Positions 17,177 to 24,900 of a stretch of 24,900 nt of DNA are shown in pieces. Source of the DNA: Lobosporangium transversale (lineage: Eukaryota > Mortierellomycota > Mortierellomycetes > Mortierellales > Mortierellaceae); contig NW_019029089.1 of assembly GCF_002105155.1 (NCBI RefSeq), forward strand, positions 1 to 24,900, read 5' to 3'. The notes beneath the pieces were generated by a model. It made no database searches. It was not told the origin of the DNA and saw only the letters and a list, made by a program, of their open reading frames with translations. The first letter of the stretch is position 1; every line of letters starts with the position of its first letter. The translations under genes and the position numbers were made by a program.

Positions 17177-17713
17177 TGTCAAGGACTGACAAAGGGTTTG
17201 CAAGGAAAGGTAAGTGAATGAATAACAAGAATGATAATGAGCTGAGAACTAGAATGGATTCACGAATAGTTTTATTGCAGACTGAGGTTTACTATGTTAC
17301 AAATCTATCATATTTATACTTGTTTGACTGAAGCGGAGACGCGCTTCAAGAACTCTAAATAAAGCTTACTCAAATATTTCCTAAGGACTTTTACCATATG
17401 CGGAACTTCAAGTGTTGAGTTAACTTAATACACAGGATCCGAGGAAGATATCTGGTGCAATCTTATTTCAAGGTTCCTTGGCACTATAAGCCTTGGTTAT
17501 TGGTTTATAGCTCTTCTAGAATCCTTGGAGCTATTCACGGAGCTAGAAAACTAGGAGACGCGACTTGGCTTGACAGGCAAACTATGCATGGAGGAATGAG
17601 TGAAGGAAATGAGCGGAACAAATTAATCAAGCACACGTGATCTTTTTCAGATTCGAATCAGACAAAAGTCATTCATCAATTCATGAGCTAGACATTGCTT
17701 GCTGTTCGTGACA
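17177..17713 (-). mobile_element. 3' LTR of element D (537 bp)
   Basis: The same 537-bp LTR as solo copies A, B and C. It is the genuine 3' LTR of the pol fragment to its right: on the minus strand the pol stop TAA runs into TAAGAGGAGGGAT, then TGTCACG. The flanks (CTTTC left, ATCCC right) do not match, as expected because the other end of the element is outside the window. It interrupts chromovirus C pol. Confidence 0.95.
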
Positions 17714-17726
17714 ATCCCTCCTCTTA
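17714..17726 (-). other. Polypurine tract of element D, overlapping pol stop
   Basis: TAAGAGGAGGGAT on the minus strand, directly before the LTR. The first three bases are the pol stop codon, so coding sequence and plus-strand primer overlap. Confidence 0.75.
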
Positions 17727-18687
17727 TGAGCGATCTCCTGATCGCGGCGAATGCCCAGGTGGCCGAGGTAAGTGTGGGTAGCGTTCATGGAAGTCATGAA
17801 CAAGGTCCTGACTATTCTCGAGATTCTTAGGAGGTTCTTTGGTAGGCTCATCATAACCAATCCACTTGACTAGGTAACGGAAGCGTCGATTCTTAAATTC
17901 TGATGACAAGATTTCTTCGACCTCGTATTCGTTTTCGCCATCGATCTCAACCGCAGGAGGCGGCGGAGCGACACGACCCGGGATGGAATTAGCATGGTAG
18001 GGCTCGAGCAGAGGGACATGGAAAACAGGGTGAAGTCGTGAAAGTTCTTTTGGCAGTTTAGGTCGGAACGAACGCGTTCCAACGGCTTCAACTATCTCGA
18101 AAGGTCCAAGTCGTTTAGCGTCGAGTTTATCAGAGGGCCTGGTAGTCTTTATATTGGTTCTTGACAACCACACCATGTCACCAGGTGAGAATGATGGCTG
18201 TGGCTTAGCATGTTGGTTGTAATTACGCTCTTGCGATTCTTGGGCTTCACGAATATAAAACTGAAGGTCTTCTTGAACGTCTTTCAAAACTTGTAGACGA
18301 TTTTTAGCACTAGGACTACTGGCAGCAACCCTCGGGATTACGAAACTGAATCTTGGGTGATACCCTTGATGCGCGAAGAATGGCGTCTGGTTGGTGGATG
18401 AGTGGACCGTGTTGTTGTAACAGAATTCTGCCATAGGGAGCAGACCAACCCAGTTGTCCTGCTGATAATTCAGAAAGCAACGTAGATATTGTTCCAGAGT
18501 AGCATTTGTTCTTTCGGTTTGACCATCAGTCTGTTGATGGAATGCTGTAGCAAGATTCTGAGTCACACCTAGGCCTTGAAGGAAGTCTCGAGTGAATTGT
18601 GCGGTGAACAGGGATCCACGGTCAGTGATGATATCATCAGGGAGACCATGGACAGCTACGATACGATGTAGGAACAAAGTGGCTAAT
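17724..18687 (-). pseudogene. Element D pol, C-terminal part (integrase core to chromodomain)
   Basis: Minus-strand coding sequence from the E2 insertion at 18687 to TAA at 17724. Starts LATLFLHRIVAVHGLPDD; retains integrase D (ITDRGS) and E (TDGQTERTN), the GPF/RLHPVFHVPLLEP linker and a chromodomain (ENEYEVEEILSSEF, RYLVKWIGYDEPTKEP). The chromodomain has Lys where related copies have Trp (TKEP against TWEP), which may weaken methyl-lysine binding. The first catalytic Asp is upstream and outside the window: the preceding 25 codons are at 23955-24029, beyond the E2 insertion. Otherwise uninterrupted. Confidence 0.92.
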
Positions 18688-18882
18688 TGCAAAAGTCAAG
18701 GTAGTGTTCTAGGGGGATCTAAGGGTGCAATAAAGGTATCTTTATTCAGGGGGAACTATGCTACAGAACTAGATAGAAAAGTAGACCTATTTATACTAGT
18801 TAATATCCTGTTGCAAGGAATGCTCTAGAAATATGGGCGAAATACTATGTTGCACAAAATTATTATAGTGATTTCGCTTGCA
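18688..18882 (-). mobile_element. 3' LTR of E2 (195 bp)
   Basis: Follows the polypurine tract GACGGGAAGGA (minus strand, 18883-18893). TATA box TATAAATAGG and polyadenylation signal AATAAAG present. The first 58 bases also encode the last residues of Pol. Confidence 0.95.
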
Positions 18883-21800
18883 TCCTTCCCGTCATGAAGA
18901 AACCTATTATCTTGTTTTCTTGAAGCCTCAAAGACGGCAAGCGCCTCTTTAGCGTTTGCGAGCGAAGATTTTGTTTCCCAAGTGGCTTCATCTAATGGAT
19001 AGCCTTTCCAAAGAACGAGCCACTTAGGAGTTTTGCCAAACATTTTGAAGTCAATGATTTTGTCAACTTCATACTCCTCTTCTCCATCTACAAGCTCGGG
19101 GGCAGGGCGTGGTGGTGAGCGGTCGCCGAATTCACGAGGTGACTCAATATAGGGGCGAAGCAGATCGGCATTAAAGACTGGATACTGATGCATGTCAGGC
19201 GGTAGTTCCAGCTTGTAGGCATTTTCATTGACCTTCGAAATGACCTTGTAAGGGCCTATGTACTCAGGTTCCAGTTTCTGCGACGGCCTATTTTTATGTC
19301 CCGCGACAGAGATGTTTTCCGAGCTTAAGAGCACCATGTCACCCACAGCAAACGTAGCAGGCCTGCGAGTTTTGTCCGCTTGGGCCTTTTGCCTATTCTG
19401 CGCTTCGATGATGGCATCCTGAGCTAGCGCCAAATTCATCGACTGGGTTCGAACAAAATCACTGACAGCCGGAACATTGGTATCAGGTGGCTTTAAAAGA
19501 GATCCAGGGACTAGTGGATGGTGACCATAGTTCAGAAAGAATGGGGAGAAGCCTGTCGTAGGATTGACAGAGTTGTTGTATGCGAACTCCATCATAGGCA
19601 GTAAAAGATCCCAGTCGTTTTGCTTGTACGATATGTAAGAGCGGAGCATTTCTTCTAATGTTCTGTTGGCGCGCTCTGTTTGTCCGTCTGATTGTGGATG
19701 GAAGGCAGTAGACATGTTAAGTTTGGTGCCCATGAGCTTCATCAACGTTGTCCAGAACTTGCCGGTGAAACGTGAATCTCTGTCTGACACAATTGTCCGA
19801 GGCATGCCGTGCAGTCTAAAAACATTGTCGAAAAAGAGTCGTGCAACATCAGAGGCAGTGTCGGTAGTTCGGCTAGCGCAGAAATGAATTTGCTTGGACA
19901 GTTTGTCCACAAAGACCGTAATCGCGTCAAAACCTCTGGCTGTCTTCGGAAGCTTGACAATGAAGTCCATTGTTACAGTATCCCATCGTTGGCTTGGAAT
20001 TGCCAAAGGTTGGAAAAGCCCTGCAGGAGGCTTTAGTGAAGGCTTGTTACGCTGGCATTGCTCACAGGAAGCAATGTATTTTTTTATATCCCTCGCCATG
20101 CGTGGCCAAAAATATGTTCGTCGCATGCTACTGTACGTTTTATCGAATCCCAAGTGGCCTGATATAGGAGCGTCGTGAGCGTCATGCAAGAGTTGTGAAC
20201 GGAGTCCGTCGTCCTTGGGTATGCAGAGGCGAGGGCCTTGTCCAGCGTTGATCCAGAGTAGACCATCCACCACGAAGTAACGATCCGAGGTAGAGGCATC
20301 CTTATACTGATGCACGAGGGGACCTAGAATTGGATCGTGTAGGTAGCAACTGGCTAGTTGTTTTCGAATGCCAGGGTCTAGATTGATATCCAAGGAGTTC
20401 AAAGTAGTAGGTGTAGCCTCCAAGTCCTTGAGGTCCGGTCTTCGTGAAAGAGCATCAGGGACGACGTTATCTTTACCAGGTTTATACTTGAATACGAAAT
20501 CATACTCTTGAAGCAACTCCATCCATCTTGCTTGTCTGCGAGTCAAGTTCGGCTGGCTAGGAAAATGTTGTAGAGTGGCATGGTCGGTATAAACGACAAA
20601 GTGAGAACCATCAAGGTAGTATCGCCATGTCTTCAGAGCATGCACCACAGCCAGCAGTTCCTGTTCGTGTGTAGGATAGTTGCGTTCCGCTGGGTTGAGC
20701 TTGCGTGAAGTAAAAGCTACTGGTCGTGATTCACCATTTTGGTCCGTCTGGAACAGGACAGCACCAATTGCAAAGCCTGAAGCGTCTGTTTCGACTGCTG
20801 TAGAGAGGGCAGGATCGAATATCCTAAGAACTGGTGCTGAGCTCACTGCTCTTTTCAAAGTCTCAAAGGCGTCTTGTTGAGATTTTCCCCAGTGGAATTC
20901 CTTATTGGAGCCTAACAATTGTGTGAGGGGAAGAGCAATATCAGCGTAATGAGAAATGTACTGATGGTAAAAATTAGTCAAACCAAGGAATTGCATCACA
21001 TGTCGTTGGGTTGTTGGTACTGGCCATTCCCTTATTGCCTTGACAAGTCCGCCATTCGTCTTGAGTCCATCCTTGGAGATGACATGGCCTAGGAACTCAG
21101 TCTCTTCCTGCATGAAGGAACACTTGGATAATTTACAATAAAGCCCAGCTTGACGCAAGAGGGAGAGTACTTGTCGGATGTGCTCTAAGTGATCTTTCTC
21201 GTTATCGGAGTAAATTAAAATATCATCGAGATACACAACAACACATTTATCAAGAAGTGGATCAAGTACGTTACGCATCATAGTCGAGAACGCTGCAGGT
21301 GCATTTGTAAGACCGAAAGGTACGACGTTAAACTCGTAGTGGCCATAGCGAGTTCGGAACGCGGTCTTGTGTTTATCATCAGGATGGACACGCATTTGAT
21401 GATAGCCCGAGAGTAGATCCAGCTTGGTAAAACATTTAGCTGTTCTGAATCTGTCGATCAATTCATCGATCCGTGGTAAGGGGTACCTGTTTTTCTTTGT
21501 GATCTTGTTCAGGCCCCGATAATCAACACACATTCGAAGCGAGCCATCCTTTTTCTTCACAAAGAGGACTGGAGCACCGTATGGTGAGGTGCTCGGTGAG
21601 ATTAATCCTTTTTGTAAAAGATCAGTTAGCTGCTTCTTCAGTTCATCAAGCTCAGCGATCGACAATCTGATGACAGGTCGGACAGGTGGGTCAGCATAAG
21701 GGTCAGTCTCTATACGCATGCTATCACCTCTGTCAGGGGGAAGGCCATCGGGAAGCGTTGTAGGAAAGACATCAGGGAATTCGACTTGAACGATTTGCTT

Positions 21801-22646
21801 GATAGAGTCCGGTAGTTCAGAACTACTGCTAGAGACAGGTACTGGAACTCGAACTTGGGCGAGGAATACAGAGGCATCAGGTTCCGAGGCAACGGTAAGG
21901 AAGTTAAGAGCAGATATGACGGAAGATCGCTGTCTAGGCTTCCTGTCGATGCCAGTGCAAGGCCACAAGGCCGGGGTACCTTGGTATTCAAAATGCAGAT
22001 CATTTGTTCGCCAATTGATGCGAGGGTTGATATCCGTCAGCCATGGTTTACCCAAAATTAGGTCGTATTTGGATAGAGGATAAACAATGGCGTTGATTTC
22101 ATCCTGATACGCGTTGCGGGCGAGGGTGAACGTGGCTGTGTGCTGAGCAATTGTCTCGGTACCGTTGGGAAGAATGACAGGAATGGGTCTACCCTCAATT
22201 AGCGGAACATGTGTGTTCTCGCAGAAAGAGGAACTTATGACATTGCCTTCGGCCCCTCCATCTACAAGAATGCGCGCAGGTCGACCATTCACTGCTCCAA
22301 TGAAAGTAAGAAGTCGGCGAGAGTTTTTATGTTTGTCATAGGTAAGGCTGAAGGATTGAAGGCGAATTTCGTTACGACAATGGGAGTGGCGATTGGATGA
22401 ACTAGGGGTAGATGAATGAGTGGAAGTGAGTGAAGTGGAAACAGTGAAAGGATCAGTGGAGGGGAAAATAGGGTCGGAGAGGGGATTGTTTTTTAGCAAT
22501 GAGGAATGAGTAGGGGAATGGGGATCAGGATGAGGTGAATACTTAGAGAGTAGATGTAAGGAAGTAGATGCAGTGGGAGCAATAGAGTGATCAGAAAGGG
22601 GCATGGATGTTATATTTGTGCACAAAGGATTTTTATTTGTAGTCAT
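18825..22646 (-). CDS. pol: E2 Pol polyprotein (protease, RT, RNase H, integrase, chromodomain)
   Basis: Retrotransposon polyprotein that copies RNA to cDNA and integrates it. Residues are counted from the TTG at 22649; the first ATG is one codon later, and translation probably enters by frameshift at 22745. Order: Ser/Thr/Pro-rich linker (1-95); aspartic protease (LVDGGAEGNVIS, D130, with Gly where Ser/Thr is usual); reverse transcriptase (about 340-520: KKKDGSLRMCVDYRGLN, LDLLSGYHQ, YLDD 473-476); RNase H (about 615-735, D622, E663, D689); integrase HHCC (H825, H832, C862, C865) and DD35E (D895, D956, E992); linker; chromodomain (about 1190-1240, WLVLWKGYPLDEATWE). The frame crosses the polypurine tract and ends at TAG 18825 inside the LTR, unlike family 1. 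Every catalytic residue is present and the length is normal, so it is probably functional. Confidence 0.96.
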   Translation of the reverse strand: MTTNKNPLCTNITSMPLSDHSIAPTASTSLHLLSKYSPHPDPHSPTHSSLLKNNPLSDPIFPSTDPFTVSTSLTSTHSSTPSSSNRHSHCRNEIRLQSFSLTYDKHKNSRRLLTFIGAVNGRPARILVDGGAEGNVISSSFCENTHVPLIEGRPIPVILPNGTETIAQHTATFTLARNAYQDEINAIVYPLSKYDLILGKPWLTDINPRINWRTNDLHFEYQGTPALWPCTGIDRKPRQRSSVISALNFLTVASEPDASVFLAQVRVPVPVSSSSSELPDSIKQIVQVEFPDVFPTTLPDGLPPDRGDSMRIETDPYADPPVRPVIRLSIAELDELKKQLTDLLQKGLISPSTSPYGAPVLFVKKKDGSLRMCVDYRGLNKITKKNRYPLPRIDELIDRFRTAKCFTKLDLLSGYHQMRVHPDDKHKTAFRTRYGHYEFNVVPFGLTNAPAAFSTMMRNVLDPLLDKCVVVYLDDILIYSDNEKDHLEHIRQVLSLLRQAGLYCKLSKCSFMQEETEFLGHVISKDGLKTNGGLVKAIREWPVPTTQRHVMQFLGLTNFYHQYISHYADIALPLTQLLGSNKEFHWGKSQQDAFETLKRAVSSAPVLRIFDPALSTAVETDASGFAIGAVLFQTDQNGESRPVAFTSRKLNPAERNYPTHEQELLAVVHALKTWRYYLDGSHFVVYTDHATLQHFPSQPNLTRRQARWMELLQEYDFVFKYKPGKDNVVPDALSRRPDLKDLEATPTTLNSLDINLDPGIRKQLASCYLHDPILGPLVHQYKDASTSDRYFVVDGLLWINAGQGPRLCIPKDDGLRSQLLHDAHDAPISGHLGFDKTYSSMRRTYFWPRMARDIKKYIASCEQCQRNKPSLKPPAGLFQPLAIPSQRWDTVTMDFIVKLPKTARGFDAITVFVDKLSKQIHFCASRTTDTASDVARLFFDNVFRLHGMPRTIVSDRDSRFTGKFWTTLMKLMGTKLNMSTAFHPQSDGQTERANRTLEEMLRSYISYKQNDWDLLLPMMEFAYNNSVNPTTGFSPFFLNYGHHPLVPGSLLKPPDTNVPAVSDFVRTQSMNLALAQDAIIEAQNRQKAQADKTRRPATFAVGDMVLLSSENISVAGHKNRPSQKLEPEYIGPYKVISKVNENAYKLELPPDMHQYPVFNADLLRPYIESPREFGDRSPPRPAPELVDGEEEYEVDKIIDFKMFGKTPKWLVLWKGYPLDEATWETKSSLANAKEALAVFEASRKQDNRFLHDGKDASEITIIILCNIVFRPYF

Positions 22647-22702
22647 CAACTGTAACTGACCATGCCCTCTATTATCCAGGGCTTGAAGGCTGGGGCTAGA
22701 GG

Positions 22703-22745
22703 GGGCGAGGCAGGCCTGGTTTACTGCTCGCCCTCCTCTTTTCCC
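22703..22745 (-). promoter_or_regulatory. Probable -1 frameshift signal between E2 gag and pol
   Basis: Minus strand: slippery heptamer G-GGA-AAA (22745-22739) in gag phase, 5-nt spacer GAGGA, then stem GGGCGAG (22733-22727) pairing with CTCGCCC (22709-22703). The inner CAG/CTG can extend the stem with a bulged C, and the loop holds the gag stop TAA (22723-22721). The -1 frame has a TGA at 22751-22749 and is then open continuously into pol, so the heptamer lies within the only ~25-nt overlap available. Outer GAGG/CCTC pairing is also possible. Confidence 0.7.
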
Positions 22746-23692
22746 GACTCAGAAAGTGTATGGTCATTGTTTTCTATATTAAAGACAGAGGTGCGTTGGC
22801 ATTGTTCGGCTCTATGACCTCGGTTCCGGCATCTGAAACAACGCCCCTCACGAACGCAACGTTCTCGTTCAGCTGCTGTGAGCTTGGGTAGTGAGCTTGG
22901 CTTGGAGTGGTTTCTGTTTGGTCGTTGCTGATGGAGAGAGGTGTACAGGTTGGCAACCAACATTCTCATGTTATCGAGATCCATTGGTGTAGGGCCAGAA
23001 TTATTCTCATGATGGGGTGATAAGGCGTTCGGGGTAGCGGATACAGGGGTGGCATCGATGGGATGTAGAATACTGTGGACAATGGTCGCCTGCTCAATGG
23101 CATCGTCCAACGTCTCTGGCTGTCTAAGTCTTACCTGCTTGCTTGTTTCGGGCTCAAGGCCTAGCATGTATTTTTGCAAAGCAGAGTCTTTGTCGAGATT
23201 TGTAGCCAGACGTAGGTGGCTTCTAAACTTGCTCGTATATTCTGCCACACTCATCCTTCCCTGACGAAGTTTATCCAACGCTCGGCGAGCTGCATTCGCA
23301 GAATCTGGAGGGGTGAACTGACGGAGGAATGCTTTACGGAAGTCAGCCCAAGGTGTATCGAGATTCAACCCGGAATCTCTCCACCATGCCTTGGCTTCGC
23401 CATTGAGACTGAGGACAGCGTATCGAACCCATTTGGATGGCGTGAGTGTGACAATAGTGTAATACTCCTCCAGGCTGTCGACAAAGTTTAAGGCTGCAAC
23501 AGCGTTAATAGCTCCTTCGTAAGGCGTAGGCTTCTGTGGCTTTAGGACCGTGGCGAGGGTTCTGGCTAGGTCATTCTCAGCGGCTTCGTTGGCTTTGGCA
23601 GTAGAGAGGGCCTGATTAAAAGCAGTAGCTATGGCTTCGCGAATGTTCAGAGGAAGATCGATGGACGAAAGGGCGTTATTCAAGTGTTCCAT
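22721..23692 (-). CDS. gag: E2 Gag (capsid/nucleocapsid)
   Basis: 323-residue Gag that forms the particle and packages the RNA. It starts at the ATG (23692) that follows the primer site and a short leader. The N-terminal half is helical; the retrotransposon-gag (capsid) region spans about residues 60-205 (FVDSLEEYYTI, WVRYAVLSLNGEAKAWW, WADFRKAFLRQF, VAEYTSKFRSHL, YMLGLEP). Then comes a Ser/Pro-rich linker with PMDLDNMR (236-243) and one intact CCHC zinc knuckle (C285, C288, H293, C298; CFRCRNRGHRAEQC). Ends TAA. Pol is in the -1 frame after a heptamer near the stop. An identical-looking copy begins at 24292 on the other strand. Confidence 0.95.
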   Translation of the reverse strand: MEHLNNALSSIDLPLNIREAIATAFNQALSTAKANEAAENDLARTLATVLKPQKPTPYEGAINAVAALNFVDSLEEYYTIVTLTPSKWVRYAVLSLNGEAKAWWRDSGLNLDTPWADFRKAFLRQFTPPDSANAARRALDKLRQGRMSVAEYTSKFRSHLRLATNLDKDSALQKYMLGLEPETSKQVRLRQPETLDDAIEQATIVHSILHPIDATPVSATPNALSPHHENNSGPTPMDLDNMRMLVANLYTSLHQQRPNRNHSKPSSLPKLTAAERERCVREGRCFRCRNRGHRAEQCQRTSVFNIENNDHTLSESGKEEGEQ

Positions 23693-23746
23693 GGCGAGGG
23701 GTGAAATTCAATGGTAATTGTAGTTCTCTGAGTGTGGTCGTGGTTT

Positions 23747-23758
23747 CCTTTGCTACCA
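23747..23758 (-). other. Primer-binding site of E2
   Basis: TGGTAGCAAAGG on the minus strand, one base after the LTR end. It begins with TGGTAGC, complementary to initiator-Met-type tRNA 3' ends; the exact tRNA is inferred. Confidence 0.75.
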
Positions 23759-23759
23759 A

Positions 23760-23954
23760 TGCAAAAGTCAAGGTAGTGTTCTAGGGGGATCTAAGGGTGC
23801 AATAAAGGTATCTTTATTCAGGGGGAACTATGCTACAGAACTAGATAGAAAAGTAGACCTATTTATACTAGTTAATATCCTGTTGCAAGGAATGCTCTAG
23901 AAATATGGGCGAAATACTATGTTGCACAAAATTATTATAGTGATTTCGCTTGCA
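23760..23954 (-). mobile_element. 5' LTR of E2 (195 bp)
   Basis: Identical by eye to 18688-18882. Holds the promoter (TATAAATAGG) for gag-pol transcription toward lower coordinates. Confidence 0.95.
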
Positions 23955-24029
23955 CAACCTGCGCTCATATGTCTGTTGACGGATAAAGTGGCGCACTTTA
24001 TCTTCTACGACAACTAGGAAGCAGCGTTC
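23955..24029 (-). pseudogene. 75-bp piece of element D integrase between two E2 copies
   Basis: The minus strand encodes ERCFLVVVEDKVRHFIRQQ then TYERRL, which fits directly upstream of LATLFLHRIVAVHGLP at 18687 by comparison with chromovirus C (VFVDRFTKMAHF...LFLQHVFSAHGLP). It is therefore the continuation of element D pol displaced by E2. Joining the two flanks needs two extra bases to stay in frame. It contains a perfect 9-bp inverted repeat with a 3-bp loop (GATAAAGTG / CACTTTATC, 23982-24002). Confidence 0.7.
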
Positions 24030-24224
24030 TGCAAGCGAAATCACTATAATAATTTTGTGCAACATAGTATTTCGCCCATATTTCTAGAGCATTCCTTGCA
24101 ACAGGATATTAACTAGTATAAATAGGTCTACTTTTCTATCTAGTTCTGTAGCATAGTTCCCCCTGAATAAAGATACCTTTATTGCACCCTTAGATCCCCC
24201 TAGAACACTACCTTGACTTTTGCA
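24030..24224 (+). mobile_element. 5' LTR of second E2 copy
   Basis: TGCAAGCGAAATC...CTTTTGCA, 195 bp, the inverted equivalent of 23760-23954. Contains TATAAATAGG and AATAAAG signals. Confidence 0.95.
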
Positions 24225-24225
24225 T

Positions 24226-24237
24226 TGGTAGCAAAGG
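24226..24237 (+). other. Primer-binding site of second E2 copy
   Basis: TGGTAGCAAAGG, one base after the LTR, as in E2. Confidence 0.75.
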
Positions 24238-24291
24238 AAACCACGACCACACTCAGAGAACTACAATTACCATTGAATTTCACCCCTCGCC

Positions 24292-24900
24292 ATGGAACAC
24301 TTGAATAACGCCCTTTCGTCCATCGATCTTCCTCTGAACATTCGCGAAGCCATAGCTACTGCTTTTAATCAGGCCCTCTCTACTGCCAAAGCCAACGAAG
24401 CCGCTGAGAATGACCTAGCCAGAACCCTCGCCACGGTCCTAAAGCCACAGAAGCCTACGCCTTACGAAGGAGCTATTAACGCTGTTGCAGCCTTAAACTT
24501 TGTCGACAGCCTGGAGGAGTATTACACTATTGTCACACTCACGCCATCCAAATGGGTTCGATACGCTGTCCTCAGTCTCAATGGCGAAGCCAAGGCATGG
24601 TGGAGAGATTCCGGGTTGAATCTCGATACACCTTGGGCTGACTTCCGTAAAGCATTCCTCCGTCAGTTCACCCCTCCAGATTCTGCGAATGCAGCTCGCC
24701 GAGCGTTGGATAAACTTCGTCAGGGAAGGATGAGTGTGGCAGAATATACGAGCAAGTTTAGAAGCCACCTACGTCTGGCTACAAATCTCGACAAAGACTC
24801 TGCTTTGCAAAAATACATGCTAGGCCTTGAGCCCGAAACAAGCAAGCAGGTAAGACTTAGACAGCCAGAGACGTTGGACGATGCCATTGAGCAGGCGACC
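24292..24900 (+). CDS. gag: Gag of second E2 copy, partial (window edge)
   Basis: Open from ATG 24292 (MEHLNNALSS) for 203 codons to the window end, covering the capsid region to about residue 203 (ETLDDAIEQAT). It matches the gag at 22721-23692; the zinc knuckle and stop would lie beyond the edge. Nothing in the visible part suggests inactivation. Confidence 0.93.
   Translation, partial: MEHLNNALSSIDLPLNIREAIATAFNQALSTAKANEAAENDLARTLATVLKPQKPTPYEGAINAVAALNFVDSLEEYYTIVTLTPSKWVRYAVLSLNGEAKAWWRDSGLNLDTPWADFRKAFLRQFTPPDSANAARRALDKLRQGRMSVAEYTSKFRSHLRLATNLDKDSALQKYMLGLEPETSKQVRLRQPETLDDAIEQAT

Larger units (their letters stand above)
18688..23954 (-). mobile_element. Complete chromovirus E2 (5267 bp, Ty3/gypsy)
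   Basis: Two 195-bp LTRs, identical by eye (18688-18882 and 23760-23954; TGCAAGCG...CTTTTGCA on the minus strand), enclose primer site, gag, pol with protease-RT-RNase H-integrase-chromodomain, and polypurine tract. No stop or frameshift was found apart from the programmed-looking gag-pol step. Identical LTRs imply a recent insertion. It sits inside the integrase of element D. Flanking pentamers CTAAT (left) and CAACC (right) do not match. Confidence 0.95.
24030..24900 (+). mobile_element. Second E2 copy, opposite orientation, 5' part only
   Basis: Starts with the 195-bp LTR (24030-24224), then primer site and gag, and runs off the right edge. Sequence matches E2 with no difference noticed. 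Its 5' LTR faces the 5' LTR of E2 across 75 bp, so the two are divergently transcribed. Confidence 0.95.

Noticed and set aside
15186-17228. Reading the chromovirus C pol frame as a 680-residue protein with its own start at 17228.
   Set aside because: The first residues are encoded by the inserted LTR D (17177-17713). True pol sequence begins at 17176 and is truncated.
23982-24002. A perfect inverted repeat GATAAAGTG-GCG-CACTTTATC between the two E2 copies, as a terminator or origin.
   Set aside because: It falls inside element D integrase codons (DKVRHFI) and is probably chance; recorded only as a feature of the spacer.
1-24900. Secondary metabolism, defence or other host gene cluster.
   Set aside because: Every sizeable coding frame was assigned to a transposable element or to its shadow; no host enzyme or defence domain was recognised.

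Overview
This window is eukaryotic and almost entirely transposable elements nested inside one another. GT..AG introns in a hAT transposase gene, chromodomain Ty3/gypsy retrotransposons, Tc1-like elements with TA target duplications, and the T-rich and CT-rich spacers all suggest a filamentous fungus. An early-diverging lineage such as Mucoromycota is my best guess, by inference only. I see no rRNA, tRNA, CRISPR array or convincing host gene.

Layout. 1-151: minus-strand start of a family-1 LTR. 152-3827: decayed hAT transposon, its five-exon transposase split by a 537-bp solo LTR. 3828-6320: 3' part of a chromovirus (family 1: integrase, chromodomain, about 1 kb carrying an antisense ORF, polypurine tract, LTR) that interrupts the pol of an older minus-strand element (family 3, 6321-7852). 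Family 3 has an LTR of only 86 bp. 8030-9165: degenerate minisatellite holding a second solo LTR. 9385-10976: Tc1-like element with 176-bp inverted repeats. 11026-11188 and 11292-11958: TTCGAA-rich hAT-type non-autonomous elements, the second splitting another 86-bp LTR exactly. 12286-14457: second Tc1-like element inserted after a gag fragment and split by a third solo LTR. 14638-14825: Tc1 remnant and a third 86-bp LTR. 14845-17176: chromovirus 3' part (family C), its LTR carrying repeated TGASTCA sites. 17177-18687: 3' LTR and pol end of the element (family D) that produced the solo LTRs. 18688-23954: complete, apparently intact chromovirus E2 inside D's integrase. 23955-24029: 75 bp more of D's integrase. 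24030-24900: 5' end of a second E2 copy in the opposite orientation.

How it works together. E2 (gag, then pol by probable -1 frameshifting, identical 195-bp LTRs) is the only element that looks functional. The four 537-bp LTRs look identical, so family D was recently active, and three copies have already collapsed to solo LTRs with perfect 5-bp target duplications. Everything else is decaying by stops, frameshifts and insertion. The hAT element and the small TTCGAA elements share terminal repeats, which suggests the first once mobilised the second. The nesting order gives a relative chronology: families 3/4 and C are oldest, then family 1, hAT and Tc1, then D, then E2.
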